Source of the DNA: a virus
Length of the DNA stretch: 28,506 nucleotides
Direction: 5' to 3' (one strand)
Virus record (IMG/VR): IMGVR_UViG_3300033153_006055
Span: 1 to 28,506 of that record
The position numbers and the translations under genes are program-made. The notes beneath the pieces are model-generated. The model was given only the letters and a program-made list of their open reading frames with translations, had not been told where the DNA came from and ran no database searches. Below, one piece after another: positions 1 through 6,822 of this stretch. Each line of letters starts with the position of its first letter. Within the stretch, counting starts at the first letter, position 1.

Positions 1-22
1 TGCTTATTATTTTAGTATCCAT
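1..22 (-). CDS. 5' end of a gene cut by the window edge
   Basis: An ATG at base 22 shares bases with the TAA stop of the gene at 22-228 (TAATG). AAGGA lies at a good distance upstream, inside the end of that gene. Only seven codons (MDTKIIS) are visible before the window ends, so no function can be proposed. The arrangement is the translational coupling seen elsewhere in this window. Confidence 0.5.
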
Positions 23-228
23 TATATTAATCCTTTTTTATGTGCTAACCAATAAGGCACTGTAAAAGTTACAGACCATGGACTTATTTGCCTATTAACT
101 ATAAATTTAATTATGACTGATCTAGGTATCCATTCTTTTTTATTAAAGTCAGTAACAACTAAAATCGCATTATCAGTTACATGCAAACATTCCTGTTCTA
201 GTTCAATTAATTCTGGCTGCTTGCCCAT
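22..228 (-). CDS. Small protein of unknown function (68 aa)
   Basis: Preceded by AGGAGAT and separated from the gene at 239-658 by 10 bases, so the two are probably co-transcribed. The protein is acidic at its start (ELIELEQE) and mixed hydrophobic/aromatic towards the end (WSVTFTVPYWLAHKK). No family is recognised. It may be a small beta-rich accessory protein, but this is only inferred from the alternating hydrophobic residues. Confidence 0.75.
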   Translation of the reverse strand: MGKQPELIELEQECLHVTDNAILVVTDFNKKEWIPRSVIIKFIVNRQISPWSVTFTVPYWLAHKKGLI

Positions 229-238
229 AATTAATCTC

Positions 239-658
239 CTATAGAAATAAATTGTTTTCTTTGATCATCCTTAAAATAGTTTTATAGGTATTAATTTCTT
301 CTTGCTGTTGTTGTGATAATTCATCTTCTGAAGAAACTGTTAATTCACCACTTCCATCATAATACATTCCACTACTAGTCATACACAATCTACCAGGGTA
401 TTTTGTTTCCATAATCATACTAATCGCAATAACTATGCTATTTAGTTTTCTTTCGGCTTCCTCCGCATCCTTACTTGCTGTTTTTAACTTATACTTAAGG
501 CTGCTTGCCTCCTCATCTGCTTTATTTTTATCATCCTTTAATTCTGAAATATGTTTATTTAAATCTTCCTCTATTCTTTTTGCATCAAGTTTTAAAACTC
601 GTATTGTTTCTACCAATTCCCCTTTTGAATATTTCATTAAACCTTTTAAATCTTTCAT
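239..658 (-). CDS. Coiled-coil protein of unknown function (139 aa)
   Basis: The ATG has a strong ribosome binding site (AAAGGAG) and lies 24 bases downstream of the promoter/hairpin-like element at 682-704, so it is probably the first gene of a transcript that also carries the 22-228 gene. Residues about 8-75 are highly charged and heptad-like (ELVETIRVLKLDAKRIEEDL, then K/E/A-rich stretches), which indicates a long coiled coil. The C-terminal part has a polyglutamine-containing acidic patch (SSEDELSQQQQEE). No family is recognised; a structural or scaffold role is possible but unsupported. Confidence 0.8.
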   Translation of the reverse strand: MKDLKGLMKYSKGELVETIRVLKLDAKRIEEDLNKHISELKDDKNKADEEASSLKYKLKTASKDAEEAERKLNSIVIAISMIMETKYPGRLCMTSSGMYYDGSGELTVSSEDELSQQQQEEINTYKTILRMIKENNLFL

Positions 659-681
659 GGCTACTTTCTCCTTTTAATGTG

Positions 682-704
682 TACACCTTTACCTATATAA
701 AGAT
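682..704 (-). promoter_or_regulatory. Promoter- or leader-like element, copy 1
   Basis: Read on the minus strand it contains CTTTATATAGGTAAAGG followed by TGTA. It differs by a single base from the copy at 17366-17388 and shares the TATATAG core with 25196-25213. It starts right after the stop of the 705-1304 gene and ends 24 bases before the ATG at 658. The arms CTTTA and TAAAG can pair around six bases. No TTGACA-like -35 box is seen 16-18 bases upstream, so it is either a -10-only phage promoter or a leader-RNA hairpin. Confidence 0.5.
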
Positions 705-1304
705 TTAAGGATTAATACATGCATCTAAATAATCATGCATATCACCAATTGTTTCAAATAATTCAAAATTGACATTACTAGAAATATCAATACTAAAACT
801 GTGTCCTACTTTTGAAACCACATCACATAACGCTTTACCATTTAATCCAATATTATCTAATTTAGTATCCATTGAAATTAAACCAACTGATTTACATTCC
901 TTTCTGATTTCATTAAATAGGAATTCCATTAGTAATGGTGGTCTATCAAATCCTTCATGTTCCATATATTCATACTTATCCAAAAGCTTACTTATAATTA
1001 GTAAATTACTATCTATAATGTTTTGTGCAAAGCCGCGCATTATTTCAGGATTTTTTGGAGTATAAGGTACCACTGGATTTAAAATATTATGCATTGCTTC
1101 CCTAATCTTTTGGAAATCATCCATTTGTATTGTCATCAATACAGGTTGCATTAATAATGGCGGTTCTTCAGTAATAACAGCGCTATTTAATGTCTTCTGT
1201 GGATCAACACCGCATAAAACCGCACCGTCTAAAACAATATGTTTTTCTTCAGCTTCACACTGAGGACATTTTCCAATTATAGTACCATGAGCACAATCAG
1301 TCAT
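705..1304 (-). CDS. Unknown protein with N-terminal zinc-finger-like motif (199 aa)
   Basis: The start is set at the ATG at 1304 because AAGGAGAG lies immediately upstream; a longer reading from an upstream TTG would contain that ribosome binding site. The N-terminus has C4, H6, C13 and C16 (CAHGTIIGKCPQC), a plausible zinc site. The remainder is mixed alpha/beta with no recognisable family. It lies only about 26 bases after the hairpin at 1331-1360, so its expression probably depends on read-through of that hairpin. The promoter-like element at 682-704 follows its stop codon. Confidence 0.8.
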   Translation of the reverse strand: MTDCAHGTIIGKCPQCEAEEKHIVLDGAVLCGVDPQKTLNSAVITEEPPLLMQPVLMTIQMDDFQKIREAMHNILNPVVPYTPKNPEIMRGFAQNIIDSNLLIISKLLDKYEYMEHEGFDRPPLLMEFLFNEIRKECKSVGLISMDTKLDNIGLNGKALCDVVSKVGHSFSIDISSNVNFELFETIGDMHDYLDACINP

Positions 1305-1330
1305 TTCATCTCTCCTTTTTATATACAATA

Positions 1331-1360
1331 AAAAACCAGCCTTTTTAGGGGCTGGTTTTT
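1331..1360 (-). terminator. Factor-independent terminator hairpin
   Basis: An 11-bp perfect inverted repeat, AAAAACCAGCC and GGCTGGTTTTT, encloses an 8-base loop. The stem ends in a T-run on both strands, so the hairpin could stop transcription in either direction. It sits 20 bases downstream of the stop of the 1381-1656 gene and just upstream of the ribosome binding site of the 705-1304 gene. No promoter is evident between it and that gene, so partial termination or transcript-end stabilisation is likely. Confidence 0.8.
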
Positions 1361-1380
1361 GTTTTTTAAACTATTTGTTA

Positions 1381-1656
1381 CTATCCAACTTTTGGAACAA
1401 GATTATCAGCTTGTTCCGCTTTTGCCGCCTGTTCTTTTTGCCAAGTCATCCATTCTGCCTGCCCAGTTAAACATTCCTGTTCTTCTTCTTGCACTAATAA
1501 AACACTTGTACGGCTGAAAGGAATACCATTGGAAGTAAAACCCCCAATATTAATCATATTATCACTATGCACATAACAAACTTTTGCAGTACACCTTTGT
1601 GTAGATACTCCATCATTATAAAGTACATCACGTCCAATAGTTGGTTTTATAAACAT
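1381..1656 (-). CDS. Small protein of unknown function (91 aa)
   Basis: The ATG at 1656 is preceded by AGGAGTG. The N-terminal half is beta-rich (TAKVCYVHSDNMINIGGFTS) and looks like a small barrel; the C-terminal half is helical, with E/Q/A-rich sequence ending in VPKVG. No family is recognised. It is followed by the hairpin terminator at 1331-1360, so it is the last gene of its transcription unit. Confidence 0.75.
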   Translation of the reverse strand: MFIKPTIGRDVLYNDGVSTQRCTAKVCYVHSDNMINIGGFTSNGIPFSRTSVLLVQEEEQECLTGQAEWMTWQKEQAAKAEQADNLVPKVG

Positions 1657-1673
1657 TTTTACACACTCCTGTT

Positions 1674-1811
1674 TTAAAGTTTTTTAAGTTTGTTGTATTG
1701 CATTTGCACTTTTAATCGTAAGTTAAACCTCCTTATTTCCACATATAAATCCCGCACCCATTTATATCTAAATGTTTTATCCCTGCCCCATGCTGCATAT
1801 CGTTTTTTCAT
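1674..1811 (-). CDS. Tiny basic protein (45 aa)
   Basis: A short open frame with a strong AGGAGG ribosome binding site overlapping the TAG stop of the upstream gene. It encodes a very basic, aromatic peptide beginning MKKRYAAWGRDKTFRYKW and ending YNKLKKL. The stop lies 18 bases before the next gene's ATG. The tight fit between neighbours and the good start site support a real gene. Function is unknown; its charge would suit nucleic-acid or membrane-surface binding, which is only inference. Confidence 0.65.
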   Translation of the reverse strand: MKKRYAAWGRDKTFRYKWVRDLYVEIRRFNLRLKVQMQYNKLKKL

Positions 1812-1820
1812 TAGTACCTC

Positions 1821-2147
1821 CTAAAAACGTTTATTCATAATAGGAATAAATTCAATTATATTTTCACTATTATTAAGTTTATTCTCTACTTTTGTAACTG
1901 TATATTGTTCTCCATCATTCCCTAGTGTTATTATGTCATCTACACATATGAAATTATTTGGTGGCATAGTAACTGTAGCGCTTAATGGCATTGGTAATGG
2001 TCTCATGTACCACTGTGAAGGTAAATTATCAAAATCAACTTCTTTTTTTGCCATTAACACATTTTTATTATCACCGGCAATAATTTTTGGCAATACTGGA
2101 ATTAATGCAGTACCAATAACTAATTTTAAAAAGTTTCTTCTATTCAT
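1821..2147 (-). CDS. Exported protein with Tat-like signal peptide (108 aa)
   Basis: The N-terminus reads MNRRNFLKLVIGTALIPVLP, which fits the twin-arginine consensus (RRxFLK followed by a moderately hydrophobic stretch), with a possible cleavage region near IIAGDN. The mature part (about residues 26-108) is beta-rich, with a central DDIITLGNDGEQYTVTKVE segment. AAGGA lies eight bases upstream of the ATG. A Tat leader implies export of a folded protein across the inner membrane, uncommon for a phage product. The mature domain resembles short phage structural or head-fibre-like domains only in general composition; no family is assigned. Confidence 0.75.
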   Translation of the reverse strand: MNRRNFLKLVIGTALIPVLPKIIAGDNKNVLMAKKEVDFDNLPSQWYMRPLPMPLSATVTMPPNNFICVDDIITLGNDGEQYTVTKVENKLNNSENIIEFIPIMNKRF

Positions 2148-2167
2148 TTTATTATTCCTTATAATTA

Positions 2168-2296
2168 TTAGCCCAACGGATACCCAAGTGACATTTTCAA
2201 AATATCAAAAGAAAACCAGATTATCTGATCTGCAAAATTAAAACCTAATCCAAACGCAAAACCAATAACTAACCATTCTGTAATAATTTTATTCAT
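2168..2296 (-). CDS. Tiny single-span membrane protein (42 aa)
   Basis: The ATG at 2296 has a strong AAGGAGG site. The peptide MNKIITEWLVIGFAFGLGFNF followed by ADQIIWFSFDIL is strongly hydrophobic, with one predicted membrane helix around residues 8-22 and a second amphipathic or hydrophobic stretch at 24-33. It lies between the terminase-like gene and the Tat-leader gene. A small phage membrane peptide could be a holin-like or superinfection-exclusion protein, but position and sequence do not decide this. Confidence 0.65.
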   Translation of the reverse strand: MNKIITEWLVIGFAFGLGFNFADQIIWFSFDILKMSLGYPLG

Positions 2297-2306
2297 TTTG
2301 TCCTCC

Positions 2307-2795
2307 TTACAAAAATGATTCATCAGGATTCTTGGCTTCATCCCTTTCGGTTATTATTACATTGCGTCCCCAGTTTTGATAATCACGCCTTTCTAGTATT
2401 GTTATATCCCTAACCCATGAAGGCGTAAATGCACCGTTTACATTTTCAATTTTAGTTCTTAAATAAGCTGCTATTGATTTGCGTATTTCAATTAAATAAA
2501 TTGCATATATTCTCCAATCTTTTCTAGGCGGATCGTTTTCTTCTTCAAGTGCTGTTATATATTGCAATCCTTGATTTAGCCACCTCATATGCGTTTGTTT
2601 TGTTATGCCTACAAGTTCGCACGCGGTTACTACAGGCAATCCTTCTTCTAAAAAAACGCATATCCTACCTAACAGTTCATCATTTAATTTAAATCTGAAA
2701 TTATAAACACTTTGTAAGACGCTACCAGGCGCTTCCTCAGGCACACTGTTATCATCATACATCTTTAAGCGTACCCGTTTACGTTTCGCTGCCAC
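2307..2795 (-). CDS. HTH protein, probable terminase small subunit-like (162 aa)
   Basis: Residues about 53-76 form a helix-turn-helix (LPVVTACELVGITKQTHMRW), the arrangement found in phage terminase small subunits and related HTH recruiters. The rest is helical, with a tryptophan-rich C-terminal region (WVRDITILERRDYQNWG). The start is a GTG with AAAGGAG nine bases upstream; an ATG at codon 12 is less well placed. The N-terminus carries KRKRVRL at residues 4-10, matching the terminal basic motif shared with several other proteins here. If it is a terminase subunit it would bind phage DNA for packaging; a transcription factor is the alternative. The large terminase subunit is not adjacent. 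Confidence 0.65.
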   Translation of the reverse strand: MAAKRKRVRLKMYDDNSVPEEAPGSVLQSVYNFRFKLNDELLGRICVFLEEGLPVVTACELVGITKQTHMRWLNQGLQYITALEEENDPPRKDWRIYAIYLIEIRKSIAAYLRTKIENVNGAFTPSWVRDITILERRDYQNWGRNVIITERDEAKNPDESFL

Positions 2796-2850
2796 CGTTG
2801 CTCTCCTTTAAGATCACTAGCATTTAAAGGGTAACTAAATACAACAATAC

Positions 2851-3669
2851 TTATGATTTGTCAAGTTCACGTATTTCTGCATTTATAGCGATTACGCGAT
2901 TACTTATTTCCGCAACACTGGAAAGACTTATTGCTAGTTGTCTTAATTTATCAATAGGGTGCAATTGTTTAAATGCTTCATCGAACTTTACTGCTTTTTT
3001 CAGATCAGTTTTAGCGTTTTTTAATGCACTATTTAAAAACATTAACCGCATATATTTAGGGGCCATATATTGTTTTTTAATTCCTACATTTTTACCATCT
3101 AAACTTTCACCGCATGTAAATTTTACATTTTCTTTTTGTAATGTAAAATTTCTATCTACACCAGCCATTAATTCTTTGAACCTTGTATAATTAATTATGC
3201 CTACTATATAACTGGAATATATTGCTTCTTTTCTTTTTTCTAATTTAATTTTATTAAAATCTAAATACTTATCCATTTTTATATTTCCATAATTTCCTTG
3301 CACACCTTTTTCATTTATAATAATTTTTACATCATCATTAATACTTTCATTTATTTTTTCTATTAAATCATTAATATTAACTGATCCTTCTGGTGATATT
3401 TTTAATACATCTTCTTTTTTATCTCCTTCATCTGTCCATTTATTATTCGTATATGCAGTATTTTCATGGAATACCAATTCTATATTTTTTTCTGTTATTG
3501 GTAGCGGACCGCCCTTTTCTATATACATTTTACGGAATGCTGAAATTGTACCTTTATCCATTCCATATAACCGAAAATCCGGTCTTCCTATTACTTCACT
3601 CATTATTTCTGTACTTGAAATATGCACGTTATTTCCTAAAAGGTCTTTTAATACATACTGTTCTATCAT
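2851..3669 (-). CDS. Protein of unknown function (272 aa)
   Basis: Clear AAGGAG site before the ATG at 3669. The protein is lysine-rich and mainly helical. Residues about 85-135 contain beta segments (GSVNINDLIEKINESINDDV), and the C-terminal 70 residues form helices ending in AISNR and INAEIRELDKS, possibly a coiled coil. No catalytic signature or family is recognised. It is the longest unknown gene in the left part of the window and is followed by the terminase-like gene 55 bases downstream. Confidence 0.8.
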   Translation of the reverse strand: MIEQYVLKDLLGNNVHISSTEIMSEVIGRPDFRLYGMDKGTISAFRKMYIEKGGPLPITEKNIELVFHENTAYTNNKWTDEGDKKEDVLKISPEGSVNINDLIEKINESINDDVKIIINEKGVQGNYGNIKMDKYLDFNKIKLEKRKEAIYSSYIVGIINYTRFKELMAGVDRNFTLQKENVKFTCGESLDGKNVGIKKQYMAPKYMRLMFLNSALKNAKTDLKKAVKFDEAFKQLHPIDKLRQLAISLSSVAEISNRVIAINAEIRELDKS

Positions 3670-3760
3670 TGGTTTTCTCCTTATAATATATATAATATAA
3701 ATGCGCTATTTTATTTAGCAGGTGGATAAAAGTTTTATACGGCAATAATTTATATTATAT

Positions 3761-3949
3761 CTATGGTTTATTTAATTCAACACTATGAAAATCATACGAA
3801 CAAGTTAATCCTTCTCCAATATAATAATTAATATACTCTCCTGATTCCATTAAATCAATTGCTAAAGTCTCTGATTCTGTATATGTATTTTTAAAAAACG
3901 GAACCCAGTTTGAATCATGTTTATTCTGCATAAATATAATAAAATACAT
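3761..3949 (-). CDS. Small protein of unknown function (62 aa)
   Basis: AAGGAT precedes the ATG at 3949. The peptide is acidic and aromatic (WVPFFKNTYTESETLAIDLM), with no membrane helix or cysteine cluster. It is flanked by short A+T-rich gaps: 3670-3760 holds only alternating TA tracts, with no clear promoter or hairpin. No family is recognised. Confidence 0.6.
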   Translation of the reverse strand: MYFIIFMQNKHDSNWVPFFKNTYTESETLAIDLMESGEYINYYIGEGLTCSYDFHSVELNKP

Positions 3950-3991
3950 TTCATATCCTTTTTTAATTCTATTACTATACCAATTTATAAA

Positions 3992-4150
3992 TTAATAATC
4001 ATTAAATAATTTATTTAGTGCAGCTTTTATTTCTTGCCTTGTATTATCTGGTAAATGTTCTTCTAATATCTTCATAATTCTTTTTGCTGATTTTTCACTA
4101 TTTGCCCTAACAATTTTAAATACTTCTGCCCGCAATTCAATTCCCTCCAT
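3992..4150 (-). CDS. Small helical protein (52 aa)
   Basis: Open frame from the ATG at 4150 with AAGGAGA five bases upstream. The product is a charged, amphipathic helical peptide (AEVFKIVRANSEKSAKRIMK, then LEEHLPDNTRQEIKAALNKL). The ribosome binding site and the 10-base gap to the upstream gene support it. No function is recognised; a small helical regulator is possible. Confidence 0.65.
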   Translation of the reverse strand: MEGIELRAEVFKIVRANSEKSAKRIMKILEEHLPDNTRQEIKAALNKLFNDY

Positions 4151-4160
4151 TTTTATCTCC

Positions 4161-4352
4161 TTATTTAATTCTATTAATTTTCCACATTACTATATAAAAT
4201 CCGTTGTATATTGTTCCTACTTGCATATGTTTTTTTACTTCCCATCCCTTTTCTTGCATTATTTTTGATTCAATAATTAATTTATCTATAGTCCTGCCTT
4301 TAATTGTTATTGTAAAAAATAACCAATTTAATATATTATTTAGTATTTTCAT
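4161..4352 (-). CDS. Small protein of unknown function (63 aa)
   Basis: AGGAT lies upstream of the ATG at 4352. A hydrophobic stretch near the N-terminus (ILNWLFFTITI) could be a membrane segment; the remainder is basic (KIMQEKGWEVKKHMQ) and ends in a beta-like aromatic strand. No family is recognised. Confidence 0.6.
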   Translation of the reverse strand: MKILNNILNWLFFTITIKGRTIDKLIIESKIMQEKGWEVKKHMQVGTIYNGFYIVMWKINRIK

Positions 4353-4374
4353 TTTAATTATCCTTATTTTTTAT

Positions 4375-4638
4375 TTACTGCACTGTTAAATGCACAGGTA
4401 TTCTTATTTCTTCCCATCTAAAATTACTTATATAATCTTTTAGCCTACTAAATAATAATTCTTTATTTAATCCATTTGTCTCTATTATTGTTCCTGATAA
4501 TTTAGTTCTATTATTTATCCTTTCAATGCCTTTAATTACTTGTATATCCGTCACCCAATATACTCCATCTGGCAGATCATTAAAAAAAGTATTTAAATTT
4601 GTATTTTTTTGTATACATAAAATCTTAAAATATCTCAT
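4375..4638 (-). CDS. Small protein of unknown function (87 aa)
   Basis: Start chosen at the ATG at 4638 because AGGAAA precedes it; an ATG 33 bases further upstream lies inside the preceding gene and has no ribosome binding site. The product begins MRYFKILCIQKN, with alternating strands and helices (NDLPDGVYWVTDIQVIKGIE). It has no cysteine clusters or membrane helices. No family is recognised. Confidence 0.65.
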   Translation of the reverse strand: MRYFKILCIQKNTNLNTFFNDLPDGVYWVTDIQVIKGIERINNRTKLSGTIIETNGLNKELLFSRLKDYISNFRWEEIRIPVHLTVQ

Positions 4639-4661
4639 TTTAATTATTTTCCTATATAACA

Positions 4662-4889
4662 CTAAGCCCATATGCGTTCAAAGTACTGTGTTTTATAATA
4701 TGTACGGTCCGTATTATTATAAACCATATTATTTGTACTCATTTTTTTATATTCACTAAAATCCCTGGTCGCTGTTGCTTCTCCAACACCGAAATAATCC
4801 ATAATAGCACTTCTATTAATATGGCCATATTGTGCCAATAGAAAATCAATAAATCTTAATCTTTGTTCCTCTGTATATTTCCTTTTCAT
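4662..4889 (-). CDS. Standalone winged-helix DNA-binding protein, CapW/BrxR N-domain-like (75 aa)
   Basis: Residues 8-70 (RLRFIDFLLAQYGHINRSAI, then DYFGVGEATATRDFSEYKK, then NMVYNNTDRTYYKTQYFERIW) match the pattern of the N-terminal winged helix of the WYL-domain repressors BrxR/CapW: an R-x-x-F-I-[DE]-F-x-L opening, an NRS helix, a recognition helix starting at the FGV turn, and the closing Y-x-x-x-x-K-x-Y wing with a final aromatic pair. The WYL domain is absent and the gene stops after the wing. Start set at the ATG with AGGAAA upstream rather than an upstream TTG. It probably binds DNA as a dimer; target unknown. Confidence 0.65.
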   Translation of the reverse strand: MKRKYTEEQRLRFIDFLLAQYGHINRSAIMDYFGVGEATATRDFSEYKKMSTNNMVYNNTDRTYYKTQYFERIWA

Positions 4890-4903
4890 ATTATTTTCCT
4901 GTT

Positions 4904-5122
4904 TCAATCCGCCATAATTTCCACAATAACCCTTGATTCACTATCAGTAATAATTTCAGTACATTCAACCTTTTCAATATCGGTCCAAATTTTACCTTCA
5001 AAACTTGTATTTTTATTCGCAATTTCCCTAGCTTCTATTTCTGATTTAGCCAATATGATTTTTGTAACATATTCTTGTGGCTCTATTTCTTCTTCACATT
5101 TACGTGTTAATTCAAATATCAT
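4904..5122 (-). CDS. Small acidic protein of unknown function (72 aa)
   Basis: Starts at the ATG at 5122 with AAGG upstream; its stop (ATGGCGGATTGA) lies 14 bases before the winged-helix gene's ATG, inside that gene's ribosome-binding leader. The middle (AKSEIEAREIANKNTSFEGK) looks like the small alpha/beta fold of phage proteins that carry an AxSExEA motif. No specific family is assigned. Confidence 0.65.
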   Translation of the reverse strand: MIFELTRKCEEEIEPQEYVTKIILAKSEIEAREIANKNTSFEGKIWTDIEKVECTEIITDSESRVIVEIMAD

Positions 5123-5126
5123 TTTA

Positions 5127-5576
5127 TTAACCTTTTATTTTCATCCATAATTTTTTATACCAAGGTAATTTTTCATATAACAATTCTTTTCTTATTTGGT
5201 ATAGCTGATCTTTTAGAGAAGCTATTGTGCAATTTTTACTAAAACATTCAGTTTCTAATCGGGATTCTCTACTCTGTAACCGTGTTAATTCTTTTGATTG
5301 TATTAGCGGTAAATTTATTCTTGCTGATATATAATTATCAACCACAGATACTTTTATTTGTACAAATTCTTCAAAATCTTTTAAAAGGTGCCTAACTACC
5401 TCCCTTTTTTTATATTTAATTAACTCCTGTAAATCTTCCTTATTTAACTTTAACATACGTCCTTCAAAATATGTATCTACTATTTTTATTTCTGAAACAT
5501 GCTCCTTTATGCCTACAACTAATTCAGTTAATTTAATGGTTTCTTTATTACCAGTAAGCACCCTAGTGCGTTCCAT
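5127..5576 (-). CDS. Coiled-coil protein of unknown function (149 aa)
   Basis: The start is placed at the ATG at 5576, since AGGAGG lies just upstream within an otherwise possible TTG-started extension. It overlaps the end of the DUF3310 gene by 14 bases. The N-terminal 80 residues alternate strands and helices; residues about 95-135 (SRESRLETECFSKNCTIASL) form a coiled coil; the end is basic/aromatic (PWYKKLWMKIKG), possibly membrane-surface binding. The first residues MERTRVLTG resemble the terminal R-V-x-L motif seen elsewhere, but weakly. Confidence 0.75.
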   Translation of the reverse strand: MERTRVLTGNKETIKLTELVVGIKEHVSEIKIVDTYFEGRMLKLNKEDLQELIKYKKREVVRHLLKDFEEFVQIKVSVVDNYISARINLPLIQSKELTRLQSRESRLETECFSKNCTIASLKDQLYQIRKELLYEKLPWYKKLWMKIKG

Positions 5577-6033
5577 TTTCCTTTTCCTCCTGCTCAATCA
5601 ACCAATCTAAATACTGCCTGGCTTTTTTCAAATCTTCTAAACCATTTTTTCTTTTGAATCTTGTTACATATTTAACCACATTGCCTTGACAAAAATCTAA
5701 TTCGTTGGCAATAATATATTCTATTGGCTGGATTTTAAAATTGTAATGCTCTTGCGTACCAACTCCTTCATGTAATTTTGTTTTATCAATTATTGTTTCT
5801 GTTTCCGTTTCTTCTCCATCAACTCTTTTTGCCAATAAATTTAATGTGGGCATATATTCTGGCCAATCTTTTTCAATAAAAATTCCTTTTAATATTGCTA
5901 ATTTCTTATTATGCAATCTACGCCAAGCTATAACCTTAGTATTTATTTTTGATAAATCAATTAAAGTTTCTCTATCTAAAGCTTTTTTTATATCTAATCT
6001 TTTAAATACTAAATATCTATCTTCTAATTTCAT
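5563..6033 (-). CDS. DUF3310 (T7 gp1.7-like) protein (156 aa)
   Basis: The C-terminal 55 residues (HYNFKIQPIEYIIANELDFC, then GNVVKYVTRFKRKNGLEDLKKARQYLDWL) carry the DUF3310 signature: a Y-x-x-x-I-x-P-[IL]-E-Y opening, a G-N-[VA]-[IV]-K-Y-x-x-R core and K-A-x-x-Y-L-x-x-L. T7 gp1.7, a member of this group, is reported as a nucleotide kinase. Residues 1-80 form a separate domain, with IFIEKDWPEYMP resembling a domain often fused to phage proteins. Strong AAGGAG site. It may act in nucleotide metabolism; activity is not provable here. Confidence 0.75.
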   Translation of the reverse strand: MKLEDRYLVFKRLDIKKALDRETLIDLSKINTKVIAWRRLHNKKLAILKGIFIEKDWPEYMPTLNLLAKRVDGEETETETIIDKTKLHEGVGTQEHYNFKIQPIEYIIANELDFCQGNVVKYVTRFKRKNGLEDLKKARQYLDWLIEQEEKENGTH

Positions 6034-6045
6034 TTTATTCTCCTT

Positions 6046-6819
6046 TTAAAGTAACGTAACTCGTTTTCTTTTTCTACTGGTTAATTTTCTTTTTGGTATT
6101 ATTTCATTTTCTGGAAGTATTAACTCGGTACGTTTTCTTTTTTTATTTTTTTCGTAATGTAATATTAATTTTGAATCCCAAAATCCCATATAATGTGCTG
6201 GTGTATATAAATTTTCTTTTACTTCTAATGTTAAACTATTACCTACTGTTATAATTGCGGGAATATACAAAAGAGATAATTGAATGTAAGCCATATATGC
6301 CGCAGTTGTATGCACATCTATTAAATTAACATAAATATCCTTTTGATAATTTAATCCTTCATCACGCATCACATTAGCTAATGCGACAATTAATCCTCCA
6401 GAACCACAAGCTGGATCGCTTATAGTTACAAAACTATTTTTAGTAATTAACTTTTTCATTCCTGGTATATTAAAAACAGCTATCATTTTTGATAAACTAT
6501 ATGGCGTGAAAAATTGACCTTTATCAGAATTAGCTAATCCTATTTCAGCATAAACTTCTCCTAAAAAGTCACAATCTAAATTTTCCAAAGCTTCTGTAGT
6601 TACTCCTAGTAATTTTGGAAAATCGTGTATTTCTTTTTTATTATATTGTCCAGCAATATCTAAATATCTTTTTTCTAAATCGTTACTTTTTAAAAATACA
6701 TTTCTTATAGAAATAGATGCCATTTCTACAAAATCATTAAATACCCTGTAAGTATCAAATCTATTAGCAATGCATTTTATTATTTTAATAAATTCTTTTT
6801 TGCATGATTGCGTATTCAT
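6046..6819 (-). CDS. HsdM-like N6-adenine methyltransferase-family protein, catalytic motif not seen (257 aa)
   Basis: Residues 101-106 (GQFFTP) and 135-142 (DPACGSGG) are the SAM-binding motifs of type I (HsdM) N6-adenine methyltransferases, followed by a VNLIDVHTTAAYMAYIQLSL helix-strand unit and VGNSL. In the family an NPPY/F motif follows GNSL within about 20-30 residues; here the sequence runs TPAHYMGFWDSK with no NPPx. The protein is short compared with HsdM (about 500 aa) and ends in a basic tail, RKRKRVTLL. It could be an inactive SAM-binding protein, an antirestriction decoy, or an enzyme using another motif. AAGGGG precedes the ATG. No hsdS or hsdR gene is adjacent. Confidence 0.8.
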   Translation of the reverse strand: MNTQSCKKEFIKIIKCIANRFDTYRVFNDFVEMASISIRNVFLKSNDLEKRYLDIAGQYNKKEIHDFPKLLGVTTEALENLDCDFLGEVYAEIGLANSDKGQFFTPYSLSKMIAVFNIPGMKKLITKNSFVTISDPACGSGGLIVALANVMRDEGLNYQKDIYVNLIDVHTTAAYMAYIQLSLLYIPAIITVGNSLTLEVKENLYTPAHYMGFWDSKLILHYEKNKKRKRTELILPENEIIPKRKLTSRKRKRVTLL

Positions 6820-6822
6820 AAA

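Noticed and set aside
705-1328. Longer starts at TTG/GTG/ATG codons upstream of several genes (705, 4375, 4662, 5127, 8514, 14660, 20961, 24037, 25782, 27252)
   Set aside because: In most of these the longer frame would contain the gene's own Shine-Dalgarno sequence, so the downstream ATG is preferred.
3670-3760. TA-rich tract (ATAATATATATAATATAA) as a promoter
   Set aside because: It gives many overlapping -10-like words but no -35 at proper spacing; base composition alone explains it.
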